A stretch of DNA of 64,000 nucleotides from Cryptomeria japonica. Its lineage: Eukaryota; Streptophyta; Pinopsida; Cupressales; Cupressaceae. Below the pieces are notes generated by a model. It had not been told where the DNA came from and searched no databases. It saw nothing but the letters and a program-made list of their open reading frames with translations. Both the position numbers and the translations under genes were made by a program. This document shows positions 1 through 10,297 of the stretch, in pieces. The DNA lies in the NCBI RefSeq assembly GCF_030272615.1, contig NC_081412.1, positions 19,261,932 through 19,325,931 on the forward strand, written 5' to 3'. Each line of letters starts with the position of its first letter. The first letter of the stretch is position 1.

Positions 1-2296
1 TATTCAAAGCAATGGTTGAGAATGAAACCAGTAAGAAAATCAGATGTTTAAGATCAGATCAAGGAGGAGAATTCACATGTAAGGACTTTAATAAATTCTA
101 TGAAGTGAGTGGAATCTGAAGACAGCTATCAGCACCTCGGACACCACAGCAGAATGGAGTTGTTGAAAGGAAAAACAGAACTGTCTTGGATGCAGCAAGA
201 AGTATGTTATCAGAAGCAAATCTACCACATGTGTATTGGAGAGAAGTAGTTAGCATTGCTATCTATACATTCAACAAAGTTCACATCAAAGGTGAAACCG
301 GTAAGATCCCTCATGAACTATGGTTTGGTAATACTCCTACTCTTAAGTATTTCAGAATTTTTGGAAGTAAATGTTATATTAGAAGAGATGAGTATATTGG
401 CAAATTTGATCCTAGAAGTGATGAAGGAATATTTCTTAGTTATTCATCTAAGAGAAAGGCATATAGATGTTTTAATAAGAGATTGCAGAAAATTGTTGAG
501 AGTACAAATTTAAAGATTGATGAACAATTCCGAGGAACTTCAAGGTATATAGACTCTGAACCAGCAACAGAAATTGTGACAAATGAACCTACACTAAATC
601 CACCGGTACAGAATGAAGATCCAGTTACCCTGGTATCATCAGAGGATTCCATAGTAATTGAAGAACAACAACAAACTAAGACACCCCAGATGGAAGATTG
701 AATCATTCTGAAGATCAGATAATTGGAAACAAATTTAAAGGAGTTATGACAAGAGGAAGATTGGCAAATGAAGAGGTGTGTCTTATTTCTCAAATTGAAC
801 CATCATCTTTCAATGAGGCATGTGAAGATAAATTTTGGATTAAAGCTATGGAAGAAGAATTAGGACAAATTGAGAAAAACAATACTTGGACATTAGTTCA
901 CGGGCCTAAAGATAAAAATGTAATTGGAACCAAATGGGTATTTAGAAACAAACTTAATGAAGATGGTAAGGTTGTCAGAAATAAAGCAAGGCTAGTGTGT
1001 AAGGGATATTCTCAGAAAGGAGTTGATTAAAATGAAACCTTTGCACCGGTAGCCAGAATTGAGGCAGTTAGATTATTCTTTGCTTTTGCAGCTCACAAGG
1101 ACTACAAAGTTTATGAAATGGATATTAAATGTGCATTTTTGAATTGAGATCTTGAAGAGGAAGTATATATGGAACAACCTGATGGATTTTCTTTGACAAA
1201 TGACAATGATATGGTTTGGAGGTTAAGAAAAGCTCTGTATGGATTAACACAATCCCCAAGAGCTTGGTATGCAAGGTTGGATAAGTATCTTTTAAAGATT
1301 GGTTTTACTAAAGGAAATCCAGATAGCAATTTATATTACAAAATAACTAATGATGACATCTTGATTATTGAAGTAATTGTTGATGATATAATCTTTGGAG
1401 GAGAAGATGGATTATGTAAGGAATTTTCTATTAAAATGCAACAAGAATTTGAAATGTCTATGATTGGAGAAATAAAATTCTTTTTAGGATTGCAGATTTC
1501 ATATACTGATAAAGGTATATTTTTGAGTCAATCCAAGTACTTGAAAGAATTACTAAAGAAATTTGGGATGGAGAACTCTAAACCGGTAAGCACACCTATG
1601 ACTACAAATGACAAATTATCTCAAAGGGATGAATCTACACCTGTTAATCCAACTAGATACAAATCTATGATAGGAGGTTTACTATATTTGACACAAACCA
1701 GGCCTGATATTATGAATGCAGTATGTATTATTACTAGATTTCAAAGTAATCCTAGGGAAAATCAAGAATCAGCAGTAAAAAGGATTTTCCGATACTTACA
1801 AGGCACAACAAATCTTGGATTATGGTATCCCAGAGATGAAAATTTTGATCTATGTGCATACAAAGATGCAAATTAGGCAGGAGATGTGAATGATAGAAAA
1901 AGCATCACTGGAGGAGCATTCTTTCTTGGAAAAAGATTAGTTTCTTGGTTGAGTAAGAAATAGAGTTGTACATCTTTATCAACAGCCGAATCAAAATATG
2001 TTGTAGTAGCAACTAGTTGTACACAGGTACTATGGCTTCAACAAATGTTGAAAGACATAAAGGTAAAATGCAAGGAACCTATTACTATATATTGTGATAA
2101 CACTATAGCAATTGATATATCTAAGAATCCGGTATTACATTCTAAAACAAAACATGTTTCTATCAAACTGAAATTTCTAATGTAAAAAGTTGAAGAAAAA
2201 GAGATAAAACTGGTTTACGTGAATAATAAAGAACAGCTTGCAGATATTTTTACAAAACCTTTGCCTAAGGAGACCTTTCAATATATCAGAGATTAG
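1..2296 (+). pseudogene. Copia-A1 Pol remnant (integrase - reverse transcriptase - RNase H)
   Basis: Translated pieces follow the A3 polyprotein. Up to about base 180 lies the end of the integrase core with DQGGEF and VVERKN; 186-701 is the integrase C-terminal part and linker; 698-1030 and 1169-1876 are reverse transcriptase. The catalytic YVDD box reads VDDIIFGG near 1380. RNase H follows to the stop at 2294-2296, with the typical ending DIFTKPLP. Disruptions: a stop near 117, a frame change near 700, stops near 1028 and 1147, and further stops near 1874, 1961 and 2182. The enzyme would have made and integrated element cDNA; this copy cannot. Confidence 0.93.
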
Positions 2297-2691
2297 CTTG
2301 GAGTCATACCACCACCGGTAGAGACTTAGACAGTAGATGATTGTCATCAACCGATAGAATTGAAAGACAAATCTTTTTCTCCAGTCTTTGATGAGGAAGC
2401 TACTTCTTAGGGGGAGTAGTTAGTCTATTGAATTGATTGGTATTTTGTATAAACTTGATTTTTTTAACTTTGGCATTTGATGTCAAAGGGGGAGAGATAT
2501 ATATGGAAAAACACATTATCTTTTGAGGAGAGATTGGTATTAAAGATTAATCTTTGGATAAACACATGTTGCTCCCAAGGAGAGAAATTGTTGTTTAAAG
2601 GAGTTTGTTGGTTTTTGGTATTTGGCATTTTTATTTTGGCACTTTGATGGTTTTTCCATCTTGTGTTGCCATCAATGCTAAAGGCAGAGAT
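2297..2691 (+). other. Copia-A1 spacer between pol and 3' LTR
   Basis: No open frame of note. It contains purine-rich runs of the CAAAGGGGGAG type typical of copia 3' ends. The tract just before the LTR reads gctaaaggcagaga, where A3 has gccaaagggggaga, so the polypurine tract that primes plus-strand DNA is itself mutated. Confidence 0.7.
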
Positions 2692-3755
2692 TTTTGGTAT
2701 TTTGGTATGGTTTTGTGATTGATGTCAACACCTACTGAAACACTAGCACTTTGGAAATCCAGCAACATTCACCGACAAGCAAGTAACTATTGCACAATTA
2801 CTGATATATGGTTCACTGGCAGGATATAATGTTCACCGACACTTGGAATGATATGGAAGACACTTGGTAATGTCGAAGACATCATGTGGACACTTTGTTT
2901 TGAAGAATTAATCATTGGTATATTCATATTTGCATAATTGCTTTTACCGACAAATAGGTCCAGGGTTATCTAGGGTTACACAGGCAGGCTTATCTTTTTC
3001 AGATCAGCATGGCATGCTATAGAGATGATTTTTTATTGTTGTAAATGCATTAAGCTGACATGTTCAATATGTTATTGGATCAGATATTATATTATTTGTA
3101 AAAAGTTTTTATTGTAATATCTTGTTTAGCCGACCTACTAAAATTGGTCTTAGGTTATGGCATAAACGTAAGATCTTATTTGTAAGATCGAATATGGAAT
3201 GCGAAAAAGAATTGTGTGAAGGTATATGCGAGATTAAGCAGAGGTATACACAAAGACATCATTTGAAGGTGAAGCTATGTTTTTTTAGAAGCATATCAAC
3301 ATTACACCGGTACTGAATCCAGCATATGAAGATGCTGTTTTGTATAGTACATTCTTATTGGATTTAACCATCCAACTGTAGTCAGTTTGACTCCCATTTT
3401 GTGATTGAGAAGTGAGCTCTAGGCTGTTGGCCTTTCTGCATGTGCAAACCCCAGTTATGTACACTTACTATCTATAGTAGTATCATCTGATTGTAGGTAA
3501 GGTTTCCCACCATTGTTTTTCCCCTTACAGGGTTTCCACATACAAATATTGGTGTTATGTGTTGTAGATGACTCTATGTTTATGTTTCATGCATTAATCT
3601 CTACCGGTATAGAAATTTACTGTTAACACTGTCTACTGACACACTTAACTAGTTTACCAGTATAAAGCATTAAGTTGGTGAATTGGTTTTTGGTTTAAAT
3701 TTATTAGACAACTGATTCACTCCCCCCCCCCCTCAGTTGTCTCCGGGACCTAACA
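2692..3755 (+). repeat. Copia-A1 3' LTR
   Basis: Aligns end to end with both LTRs of A3. The start is mutated (TT for TG in TGTTGGTATTTTGG) and the end is intact (GGACCTAACA). It holds the family hallmarks: the GTGGTTTTTCCCC...GGGTTTCCA block and the pyrimidine-rich run before CTCAGTTGTCTCC near the 3' end. Confidence 0.92.
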
Positions 3756-3796
3756 GGCCTAACATACAAACAAGTCAATGAATTAAAAATAACTAA

Positions 3797-4893
3797 AATG
3801 GATTTGAAACAATATTTTGTGAACCTTAAGATTGGTGAAGAGATAGATCCGAAGAAGTCACATATCTCAATTCGATGGTGTAGGCACCCAGGCATAGCTA
3901 GACACTTTAAACACACTCCAATCATGAGGTCCCGATGTATTTTTTGAAGAAATTATGGGCTGAATTTGAATTGGGAAAAATCCCAATTACTTTGATATTA
4001 GATCATTTTAGGGGGTTGGGAGAGGCATGCCCTAGGATAGGCTAGGAGAAAAATTGAGTGACAGGGTTAGAAATCGTGTGCACGATGATCCATTGGTTTC
4101 TCTTCCATCACCAGTTGTTCCAGGACTTGCCCATCATCGAGCAGTGGATTCTGCTCTAGGTTCATTGAGTGCTTTGTCGGGCAATTTGGTACAATAGTTG
4201 TGTGAGGTGAGTGATGCACCCAACTTAGCACATGTCTGCATGAGCTGTGAGGATGTATGTACGGGTCCACAGAGTGAGGCTGCCCTTGGAGAAGATGGTG
4301 ATTTTGATGATGCAGATCCTACCCATGGTGGTTATGATGATGTCGAGGAGGTTCCACATGCTGATGTCATCTCTTCATATGTTGATCTCATGTGGGCAGA
4401 CAATGATCAGCCTACAGAGGTACAAATTCATTTATATAATTTATAGTGCAATATTAAATTCATTATATATACACATATGAACCATAACATGAGTCAATTT
4501 TTTCTGAATAGAGGATGGATCATACCACGTTATTGAGGAACCAACATCATGTTACCTCAATACCTAGAGATGTTTGTGCCCCATTTATGGTATGCACTTT
4601 CATCTAGATACATTGTATTGATATGTACATTTAAAATTAACAATAATTTTTTTAATGTAATGATGTGTATGATATCTTTTTCCAATTTTGTAGGGTGCTT
4701 CGTGTAGCACCGAGGTGGGTAGTTCTTCACATGACCCGTGGACCATTAAGGCTTAGCCTCATATACCACTAGTATGTTTTTCATCCATTAAATTTGAAGT
4801 GTTTATATGCTTACTAATTTATGTACAACTTTGATTCATGTTCGTTATTGTATGCAATTGTAGGCTTCTGGATTGTTTGATGGTGCATCACAT
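3797..4893 (+). pseudogene. Decayed multi-exon gene, 5' exons (function unknown)
   Basis: A methionine codon at 3797 opens a frame starting MDLKQYFVN. Coding-like sequence continues, with a frame change, to 4419. Four GT-AG junctions can be read: exon ending 4419, then exons 4512-4589 (78 bp), 4694-4771 (78 bp) and 4864-4893 (30 bp). All three complete exons are multiples of three and keep one frame, so the introns are phase 0. The product is acidic (GEDGDFDDADP) and matches no domain I recognise. In-frame stops occur near 4033, 4195 and 4754. It continues after element E1 at 12844. It may be a host gene fragment or part of a DNA transposon; the stops favour a pseudogene. Confidence 0.5.
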
Positions 4894-4989
4894 GTACGCC
4901 TTTGACCATCAGTTACTTTGCATGCATCACATGTATGCTTTTCTGAGATAATCTTGTAGTCTATATATACACTTTATAATTTATGTATA

Positions 4990-4994
4990 TATAC
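4990..4994. repeat. Target-site duplication of E1, left copy (tatac)
   Basis: The five bases tatac just before the E1 terminus are repeated just after its other terminus at 12806-12810, as expected for LTR-element integration. Confidence 0.9.
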
Positions 4995-6215
4995 TATAAA
5001 GCGGAAAATCGCGATCAAACCCTAGTTGCTCTCCCCTCTTCCAACTCCAAGGAGAGAGAAGGGAGATTCACTAGGGTTGATGGTTTTCACTTAGGGGAGA
5101 GACTTTACATTCAAAAGAGGGGTTGAAACCCACAAGATCCAATCCCACACAATGCAAGATTGGATGCTAAATGAGTTTCAAGGGTTATGACAACAAGGCT
5201 ACCCTCTTTTGTAAAGAATGTTGATAGAAGAATTAAGCTAGGAATGCATAGAAAGTGAGAAAGATTCGCTTATAAACTGAGATAGGAATACAGTATGAAG
5301 CTGCGGACCTGGAATTAGCAGTAAAATGTCAATACGGCGTTGTCCTGCAAATTTGAGCGAAAGTTACCAGGACGATGGCGCCCGAGCGCCACGGTCCTCA
5401 AAAAAATCCGCGAAACGAAGGGGGATCTATTCGTCTCTGCACAAGGATTCCAGATCTTCAATTTCAGCCGCATACCTGCAACCTACACACAGAAAAGCGA
5501 AGATGATTGGGGGGTTAGGGATTAGGGGTTTGCCTTTAGGTCAAACCCCGGTTTTGGAATTAACCAAGAAATGAGCAATGCTGTAAATGTAAATGTCTGT
5601 AATGTAAAACAAGTACTAATACCTTGTTGTAAGGATGTTTGTATCCTTATGTGCGAAGGTATAGATGTTGTATGTTGTATGTTGTAGTAGTATGTAGTAA
5701 GTGATCTCCTCTTCAATGGTTGAATCCTTGTCTTGAATGCAACACTTAGCCTTGAATGGAGACTTGAAATGATCAATTGCTTGAAGGAATGCTTGAATGC
5801 TTGAGTATAGTTTCCACGCTTTTTCCATCATCTCGAATGAAAGAGGAAAATGTAGTTTATATACTTGTCAATTAGGGCTGATAGACTGATTTTCCCGACC
5901 TTAGGCCGACCAGGAAAGATAATTTCCAATTTGCAAACATAAAGACCCGAAGTCCAAAAGAGATCGGGCCCAAAATAGGACCCAGGGACCAGGGCGCTAG
6001 GCGCCATGGTCCTGGAGGACCAGGGCGCTGGGCGCTCTGGTCCCACCTCCCGGGACAGCAGGGTGCAAAGGAGGTTCAGGCCAGAGTGCAAGAAAATGCA
6101 GTTTTCAGTGTCATAATCAGGTTTCAGGGTCTCCATTCAGGTTGCATGTTGCGTCACCATCGTGAAGACCGAAATGCAGTCAAAATTGCAAGTGTCACAA
6201 TTTTAGGATGCTACA
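4995..6215 (-). repeat. E1 3' LTR
   Basis: Matches 11569-12805 and solo LTR E2 along its length. In element orientation it starts TGTAGCATCC at 6215. A TATA-like TATATAAA lies at 5857-5864 (minus). Two GC-rich palindromic units (5986-6012, 6017-6043) and a third hairpin (5369-5398) stand out from the AT-rich surroundings. Confidence 0.93.
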
Positions 6216-6961
6216 TTTAGCCCCCACTTTAGCGGGAGTATGTATGCTCATACTTCCGGTAAAGTACAAGGAAACAATATTGAAAGACTTTCACTACGTC
6301 AAGGAGGCAAGATACACCAAGCCCCCAGTGGACTAAGGATCTTACGGCTTTGATTGACAAAGTAAAAGGGAAGATCACGAGGGAGAACCATGACTATCAG
6401 TAGTAAGGTTCCCTCACTATGAGTCATGCAAGAAGGATATCAAAAATTTTCAAGGCAAGGTTAAATTTGCCAAGAAATTTTCAAGTATCTTGAAAAGATA
6501 TGAACGAGATGTATGCCCCCCTACGTTAAAGCGATCGCACACGCCTCATCGGGGGTGATTGTTTTAACGTAGTGATACACATAAGAAATGAGAAAGGAAA
6601 GGAGCACGTTATCACAAGGATTTAGCCCCCAAGTGTGAGATAAGCCCAAGGATAATAGACACAAAACACAAAGCACGAGGTGACTTCGCTTTCCTCGGGG
6701 TCAGTATGCTGTATGATAATTCATATATATATATCATATGTATGTATGCATAATTGTTCTTCATTCCCCAATCAAGGAAGATCACCTAGAAGAAGGGAAC
6801 ACATGTGTCTTTTCAGTCAACATGAGAGAGACCAAAAGAGATCTCAATGCTTTGCATCGTCCTCAAGTAGACAACACCAAGGACAACAAATAGAAGAATG
6901 AGAATAACGTATAGAAGAAGTAACACAAGAAAGGAGGCGAGAATCTGCTATACTAATGTAA
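6216..6961 (-). other. E1 region between the gag-pro stop and 3' LTR, with polypurine tract
   Basis: No open frame of note on the element strand. The tract beside the LTR reads AGTGGGGGCTAAA in element sense (6216-6228) and is the expected plus-strand primer. Similar G-runs recur in element sense at about 6321-6330, 6511-6521 and 6621-6630. A 10-bp perfect inverted repeat CTACGTTAAA/TTTAACGTAG sits at 6521-6530 and 6563-6572. Element F has a similar layout in its 38388-39450 stretch. Confidence 0.75.
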
Positions 6962-9900
6962 CTAGTCTAGCACGTCATCTACCCCCCGATCTTGCTGATC
7001 AATGTTTCGGGAAGGTAGGGAACACGCTAGAGGAGGAACATCCAACACAGCAGATGGAGCTATCACAAGATCCAAACAAGGGCTATGTTCATGTTCCAAT
7101 CCACGTTGTTCTTGTCTAGGAGCTAGGATAAGTGCTTTAGAAAATTCATTAGATAAATGGTTATCAATATCAACAAGTTCATATTCACTATCAGAAGCAA
7201 GAGAAGTAACATTTTCATCCTGAATAACATTTTCATCTATAGCATCATCAAGATTTATAAAAATAGGGTCTTTAATTCGCACAGGAACAAGACCATCATG
7301 AATCTTATGTTTTGGAGATTTTGGAGAAAATGGAATAATGCTTGTTGAAGGTGTTTTTGGAGATTGCAAAGTTTGAGAAGCAACTGCTTGAGCTCTAAGA
7401 CGACGCTTTCGTCGGCGTTCACGTGCAGAACGATTTCGTCTAGTCTTAGTAGGAAGTGAAGAAGATTGAGGAGGAGGAATGTTCTCATCCTTATCACTTG
7501 GGTGTTTAGGTTGTGGTCTCTTAGGCTGGATAATAGGAGAAGAAGAAGGTCTCTTCTCTCTATAAAAAGAAGGAGGAGGAACTGCTCCATACAAAGGAGG
7601 AATATTTGGTTTACGGAGAAGACCAAGTCCATCATGACGAGGAGGTATAGGTCTACTCTTAGGAAGTTTATTAGATATAGACATAGTCACATCCATAGGG
7701 ATGGGTTGGGAATCTTCTTGAGGAAAGACATTAGTTTTATCTTTCAAAGGAAGAACTTCCTTCTCAAGAATGATAGGAATATCAAGTTTGGGTGTTCTAG
7801 GTTCACTTAGAGATAGGATCATATCTGTTTTCCATTTTTGGTAAGATTTGAAAAGATGATCACTTCGCGGAGGAAGAGATTGGAATTGTTTAGGCCAAAG
7901 GTAATCAATAGGAACGCTAGAAGTTCTTTCAGCTGGTTTAAAGAGACTATGATTGACAGTAACAACTTCACCATTATGGGGAAATTTCAAACACTTGTGA
8001 ATAGGAGAAGCAATAGCTTTCATGGAAGATAGCCAAGGATAGCCAAGCTTCACACGAAATTGTTCGGAAGATGGAATAATAGCAAAGTTCACATCAAGGG
8101 ATTTGTTATGGACCTTAATAGGCAATGTAATAGAACCAATTGCAGGAGAAGAAAATGCATCAAATAGTTTCACAATCACATCTGTTTTGTCATAAATCAC
8201 TTGATTCAATTGCAAAGTAAAAAGAAATTCTTCAGTAATAACATTAACCATGCACGAAGGATCAATAAGCACTCCACGACAAGGTGTATTCTTGACTTTT
8301 GCAACTATGTATAAAGGACCATCAGGTGCCCTGATAGTTTCACTGGAATCAAATGTGATGGAAGGTTCTTTAGGGTTTTCTTGCTGCTCTACAAAGTTAA
8401 TCACATTCAGAGTCATAGACACAAGACCATCAGATGAAAGAGAGGAATCATTAGTCTCAATCGCATTAGAGGTATGAGAAGGTAATGGATCAGTGAAAAT
8501 CTGAAGATTTTGATTAGGAGGAGCTACAGATGTATTGCCTTTATCATTCACTCCAGAAATAGAAATAGTATTATTATCAATCAAATCTTGAATTTTACCC
8601 TTTAAAGAAAAACATTTTTCAGTATCATGTCCAGGCTGACGATGAAATTGACAAAAAGATTTGTTATCAAAATAAGGTGAAGTAATCTTTGCAGGATCAA
8701 TTTGCCTTATAGGAGGAAGAGTAAGCACATTTTGTTCCAATAACTTATTCATAATACTATGCAATGATTCATTCAAAGGAGTATACTTTCTTTCTTTCTT
8801 GAAAAATTTAGAAATAGGAGGCACACCTGATGCTGCATTTACATTGTTGTTGATGATGTTTTCATTGAATTTGATGGAATCTTTGTTCGGTTTAAACTTC
8901 CCAAATGGTTGTTGACTGCTATCACCCTTATCACTCGGAGCCATAGGATGTGATTGTTCCATTTGACTCACAGTCAGTTGATAATTGTGAAGAGTTGCAC
9001 ACAACTGGTGGAAAGAAGTAAACTCAGAAAACAGAAGTTTGTCTCGAATATCTTTTTGTAAATTAGAAATAAAGATTCTTTGAATATCATTGTCAGGCAC
9101 TGGAAAAGAAATTTGAGCATACAAATGCTTATATCTACCAATGAAATCAGTCACTTTCTCTTTAACACCTTGTTTACAATGCATTAAATCAATCAAAGTA
9201 ACTTTAGGACTTATATTGTTTTGAAATTGTTGAATGAAAGCATTTGCAAGTTGTTCGAAAGAAGTAATAGAATAAGAAGGCAACGAGCAATACCATTGTA
9301 GGGCTTTGTCTCTTAATGTTCTAGTGAACAGTTTTGCAAGCAACCTTTGGTCATAAGCAAAATCGGTACATATTGTTTGAAAAGTCTTAACATGTGTTAG
9401 AGGATCACCTTTACCATTATAAAGCTCCAAATGCGGAATTTCAACATGTTTAGGGGGAATAGCTCGAACAATGTCAAGAGAAAGTGGACTCGCAACATCA
9501 AATGTGGGCACACTAAACTTAGATTGATTCATAGAGGCAATTTGTTGCTGTAAAGAAGAGACAGTTTGTGCAAGATTGTTAATGGTCGCTTTAGTCGAAG
9601 AGTTCATATTAGACGTGTTAGATTGTGATGGAGGTGTTATGTTATTGAAAGAAGGTAGAGAGTAAGGTGGTGGGACACTATGATAGTTGGTCATAGGAGA
9701 TGATTGGATAGGAGGAACACTACAAGGAGGAGTGGAATGATTGAATGAATTGCCCCCTTGCGTCATGTTCATTTGTGGAGATATAATAGGGACACTCATT
9801 GAAGGAATGAATGAAGAAATCAGATTGAATGAAGGAAGAGGGTTAATTGAAGAGGAAGGATTGCCCCCCTGATTGGTGATCACAGGAGGAATGTCTTGTG

Positions 9901-10297
9901 TAGAAGTAGCCATTATGTTTGATGTAAAGGTAGGTATGCTAGCAATAGAAGTCATCAAAGGAATAGAATGATTGACTTGAGTAGGAGGTTGTGTATAACC
10001 CAAATTTTCAGCACAACTCTTCATAGACATCACATTCGAATCCACAATGTGTGCAATACCACACAAAATATCAATTCCATTCTTATCACTCTGAAGCATA
10101 CGTTTTAGACCCTCAATTAAAGGAAGAGCTTGACTATCGGGGTATTCTTGAGACATCCACTGTCGAAAATCGTCAAATTGGTTATCCAATTTCGAAAGTT
10201 GTTCTTCAAAAACCTCATGGAGAGCTTCTTCATCATTAGGAGGATTAGAGGAATTACCCATGTCCTCATTAAAAAGGCTATTCAAATTAGGTTCCAT
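6962..10297 (-). CDS. E1 Gag-protease polyprotein (1,111 codons, intact)
   Basis: Uninterrupted frame beginning MEPNLNSLF. Residues about 1-100 are acidic and helical; 100-235 are rich in Ser, Pro, Asn and Thr; 235-260 look like a short coiled coil. Residues 292-440 are a retrotransposon Gag domain, with the typical ALQWYCSLP and SFEQLANAFIQQF. Residues 549-562 form a zinc-knuckle variant, C-x2-H-x4-H-x4-C, of the kind seen in plant Tat-type Gag. Residues 663-780 resemble a retropepsin, but the active-site triad reads LIDPSC, so the usual glycine is missing and activity is doubtful. The tail has a basic cluster at 951-970 (RERRRKRR) that could bind RNA or act as a nuclear signal. No reverse transcriptase follows. 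Gag would assemble particles; survival of so long a frame suggests a young insertion or selection. Confidence 0.92.
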   Translation of the reverse strand: MEPNLNSLFNEDMGNSSNPPNDEEALHEVFEEQLSKLDNQFDDFRQWMSQEYPDSQALPLIEGLKRMLQSDKNGIDILCGIAHIVDSNVMSMKSCAENLGYTQPPTQVNHSIPLMTSIASIPTFTSNIMATSTQDIPPVITNQGGNPSSSINPLPSFNLISSFIPSMSVPIISPQMNMTQGGNSFNHSTPPCSVPPIQSSPMTNYHSVPPPYSLPSFNNITPPSQSNTSNMNSSTKATINNLAQTVSSLQQQIASMNQSKFSVPTFDVASPLSLDIVRAIPPKHVEIPHLELYNGKGDPLTHVKTFQTICTDFAYDQRLLAKLFTRTLRDKALQWYCSLPSYSITSFEQLANAFIQQFQNNISPKVTLIDLMHCKQGVKEKVTDFIGRYKHLYAQISFPVPDNDIQRIFISNLQKDIRDKLLFSEFTSFHQLCATLHNYQLTVSQMEQSHPMAPSDKGDSSQQPFGKFKPNKDSIKFNENIINNNVNAASGVPPISKFFKKERKYTPLNESLHSIMNKLLEQNVLTLPPIRQIDPAKITSPYFDNKSFCQFHRQPGHDTEKCFSLKGKIQDLIDNNTISISGVNDKGNTSVAPPNQNLQIFTDPLPSHTSNAIETNDSSLSSDGLVSMTLNVINFVEQQENPKEPSITFDSSETIRAPDGPLYIVAKVKNTPCRGVLIDPSCMVNVITEEFLFTLQLNQVIYDKTDVIVKLFDAFSSPAIGSITLPIKVHNKSLDVNFAIIPSSEQFRVKLGYPWLSSMKAIASPIHKCLKFPHNGEVVTVNHSLFKPAERTSSVPIDYLWPKQFQSLPPRSDHLFKSYQKWKTDMILSLSEPRTPKLDIPIILEKEVLPLKDKTNVFPQEDSQPIPMDVTMSISNKLPKSRPIPPRHDGLGLLRKPNIPPLYGAVPPPSFYREKRPSSSPIIQPKRPQPKHPSDKDENIPPPQSSSLPTKTRRNRSARERRRKRRLRAQAVASQTLQSPKTPSTSIIPFSPKSPKHKIHDGLVPVRIKDPIFINLDDAIDENVIQDENVTSLASDSEYELVDIDNHLSNEFSKALILAPRQEQRGLEHEHSPCLDLVIAPSAVLDVPPLACSLPSRNIDQQDRGVDDVLD

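Larger units (their letters stand above)
1..3755 (+). mobile_element. Copia-A1: Ty1/copia LTR retrotransposon, 3' part
   Basis: Plus-strand copia cut by the window start. Order seen: integrase core (its last acidic residue is in VVERKN), reverse transcriptase, RNase H, spacer, 3' LTR ending CCTAACA. This is the copia domain order, with integrase before reverse transcriptase. It is closely similar throughout to full-length A3 (24253-30989) in the same window, which supplies the boundaries. Several nonsense codons make it a dead copy. The left half and 5' LTR lie outside the window, so no target-site duplication can be read. Confidence 0.95.

Noticed and set aside
440-793. Antisense frames in copia pol (also 27673-27885, 22698-23111, 25697-26092)
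   Set aside because: They are shadows of the sense reading; no start context or domain.
5326-5574. Small frames in the E LTRs (also 11900-12148 and 31862-32109)
   Set aside because: They recur in all three E LTRs because the LTRs are homologous; they overlap a hairpin and have no domain.
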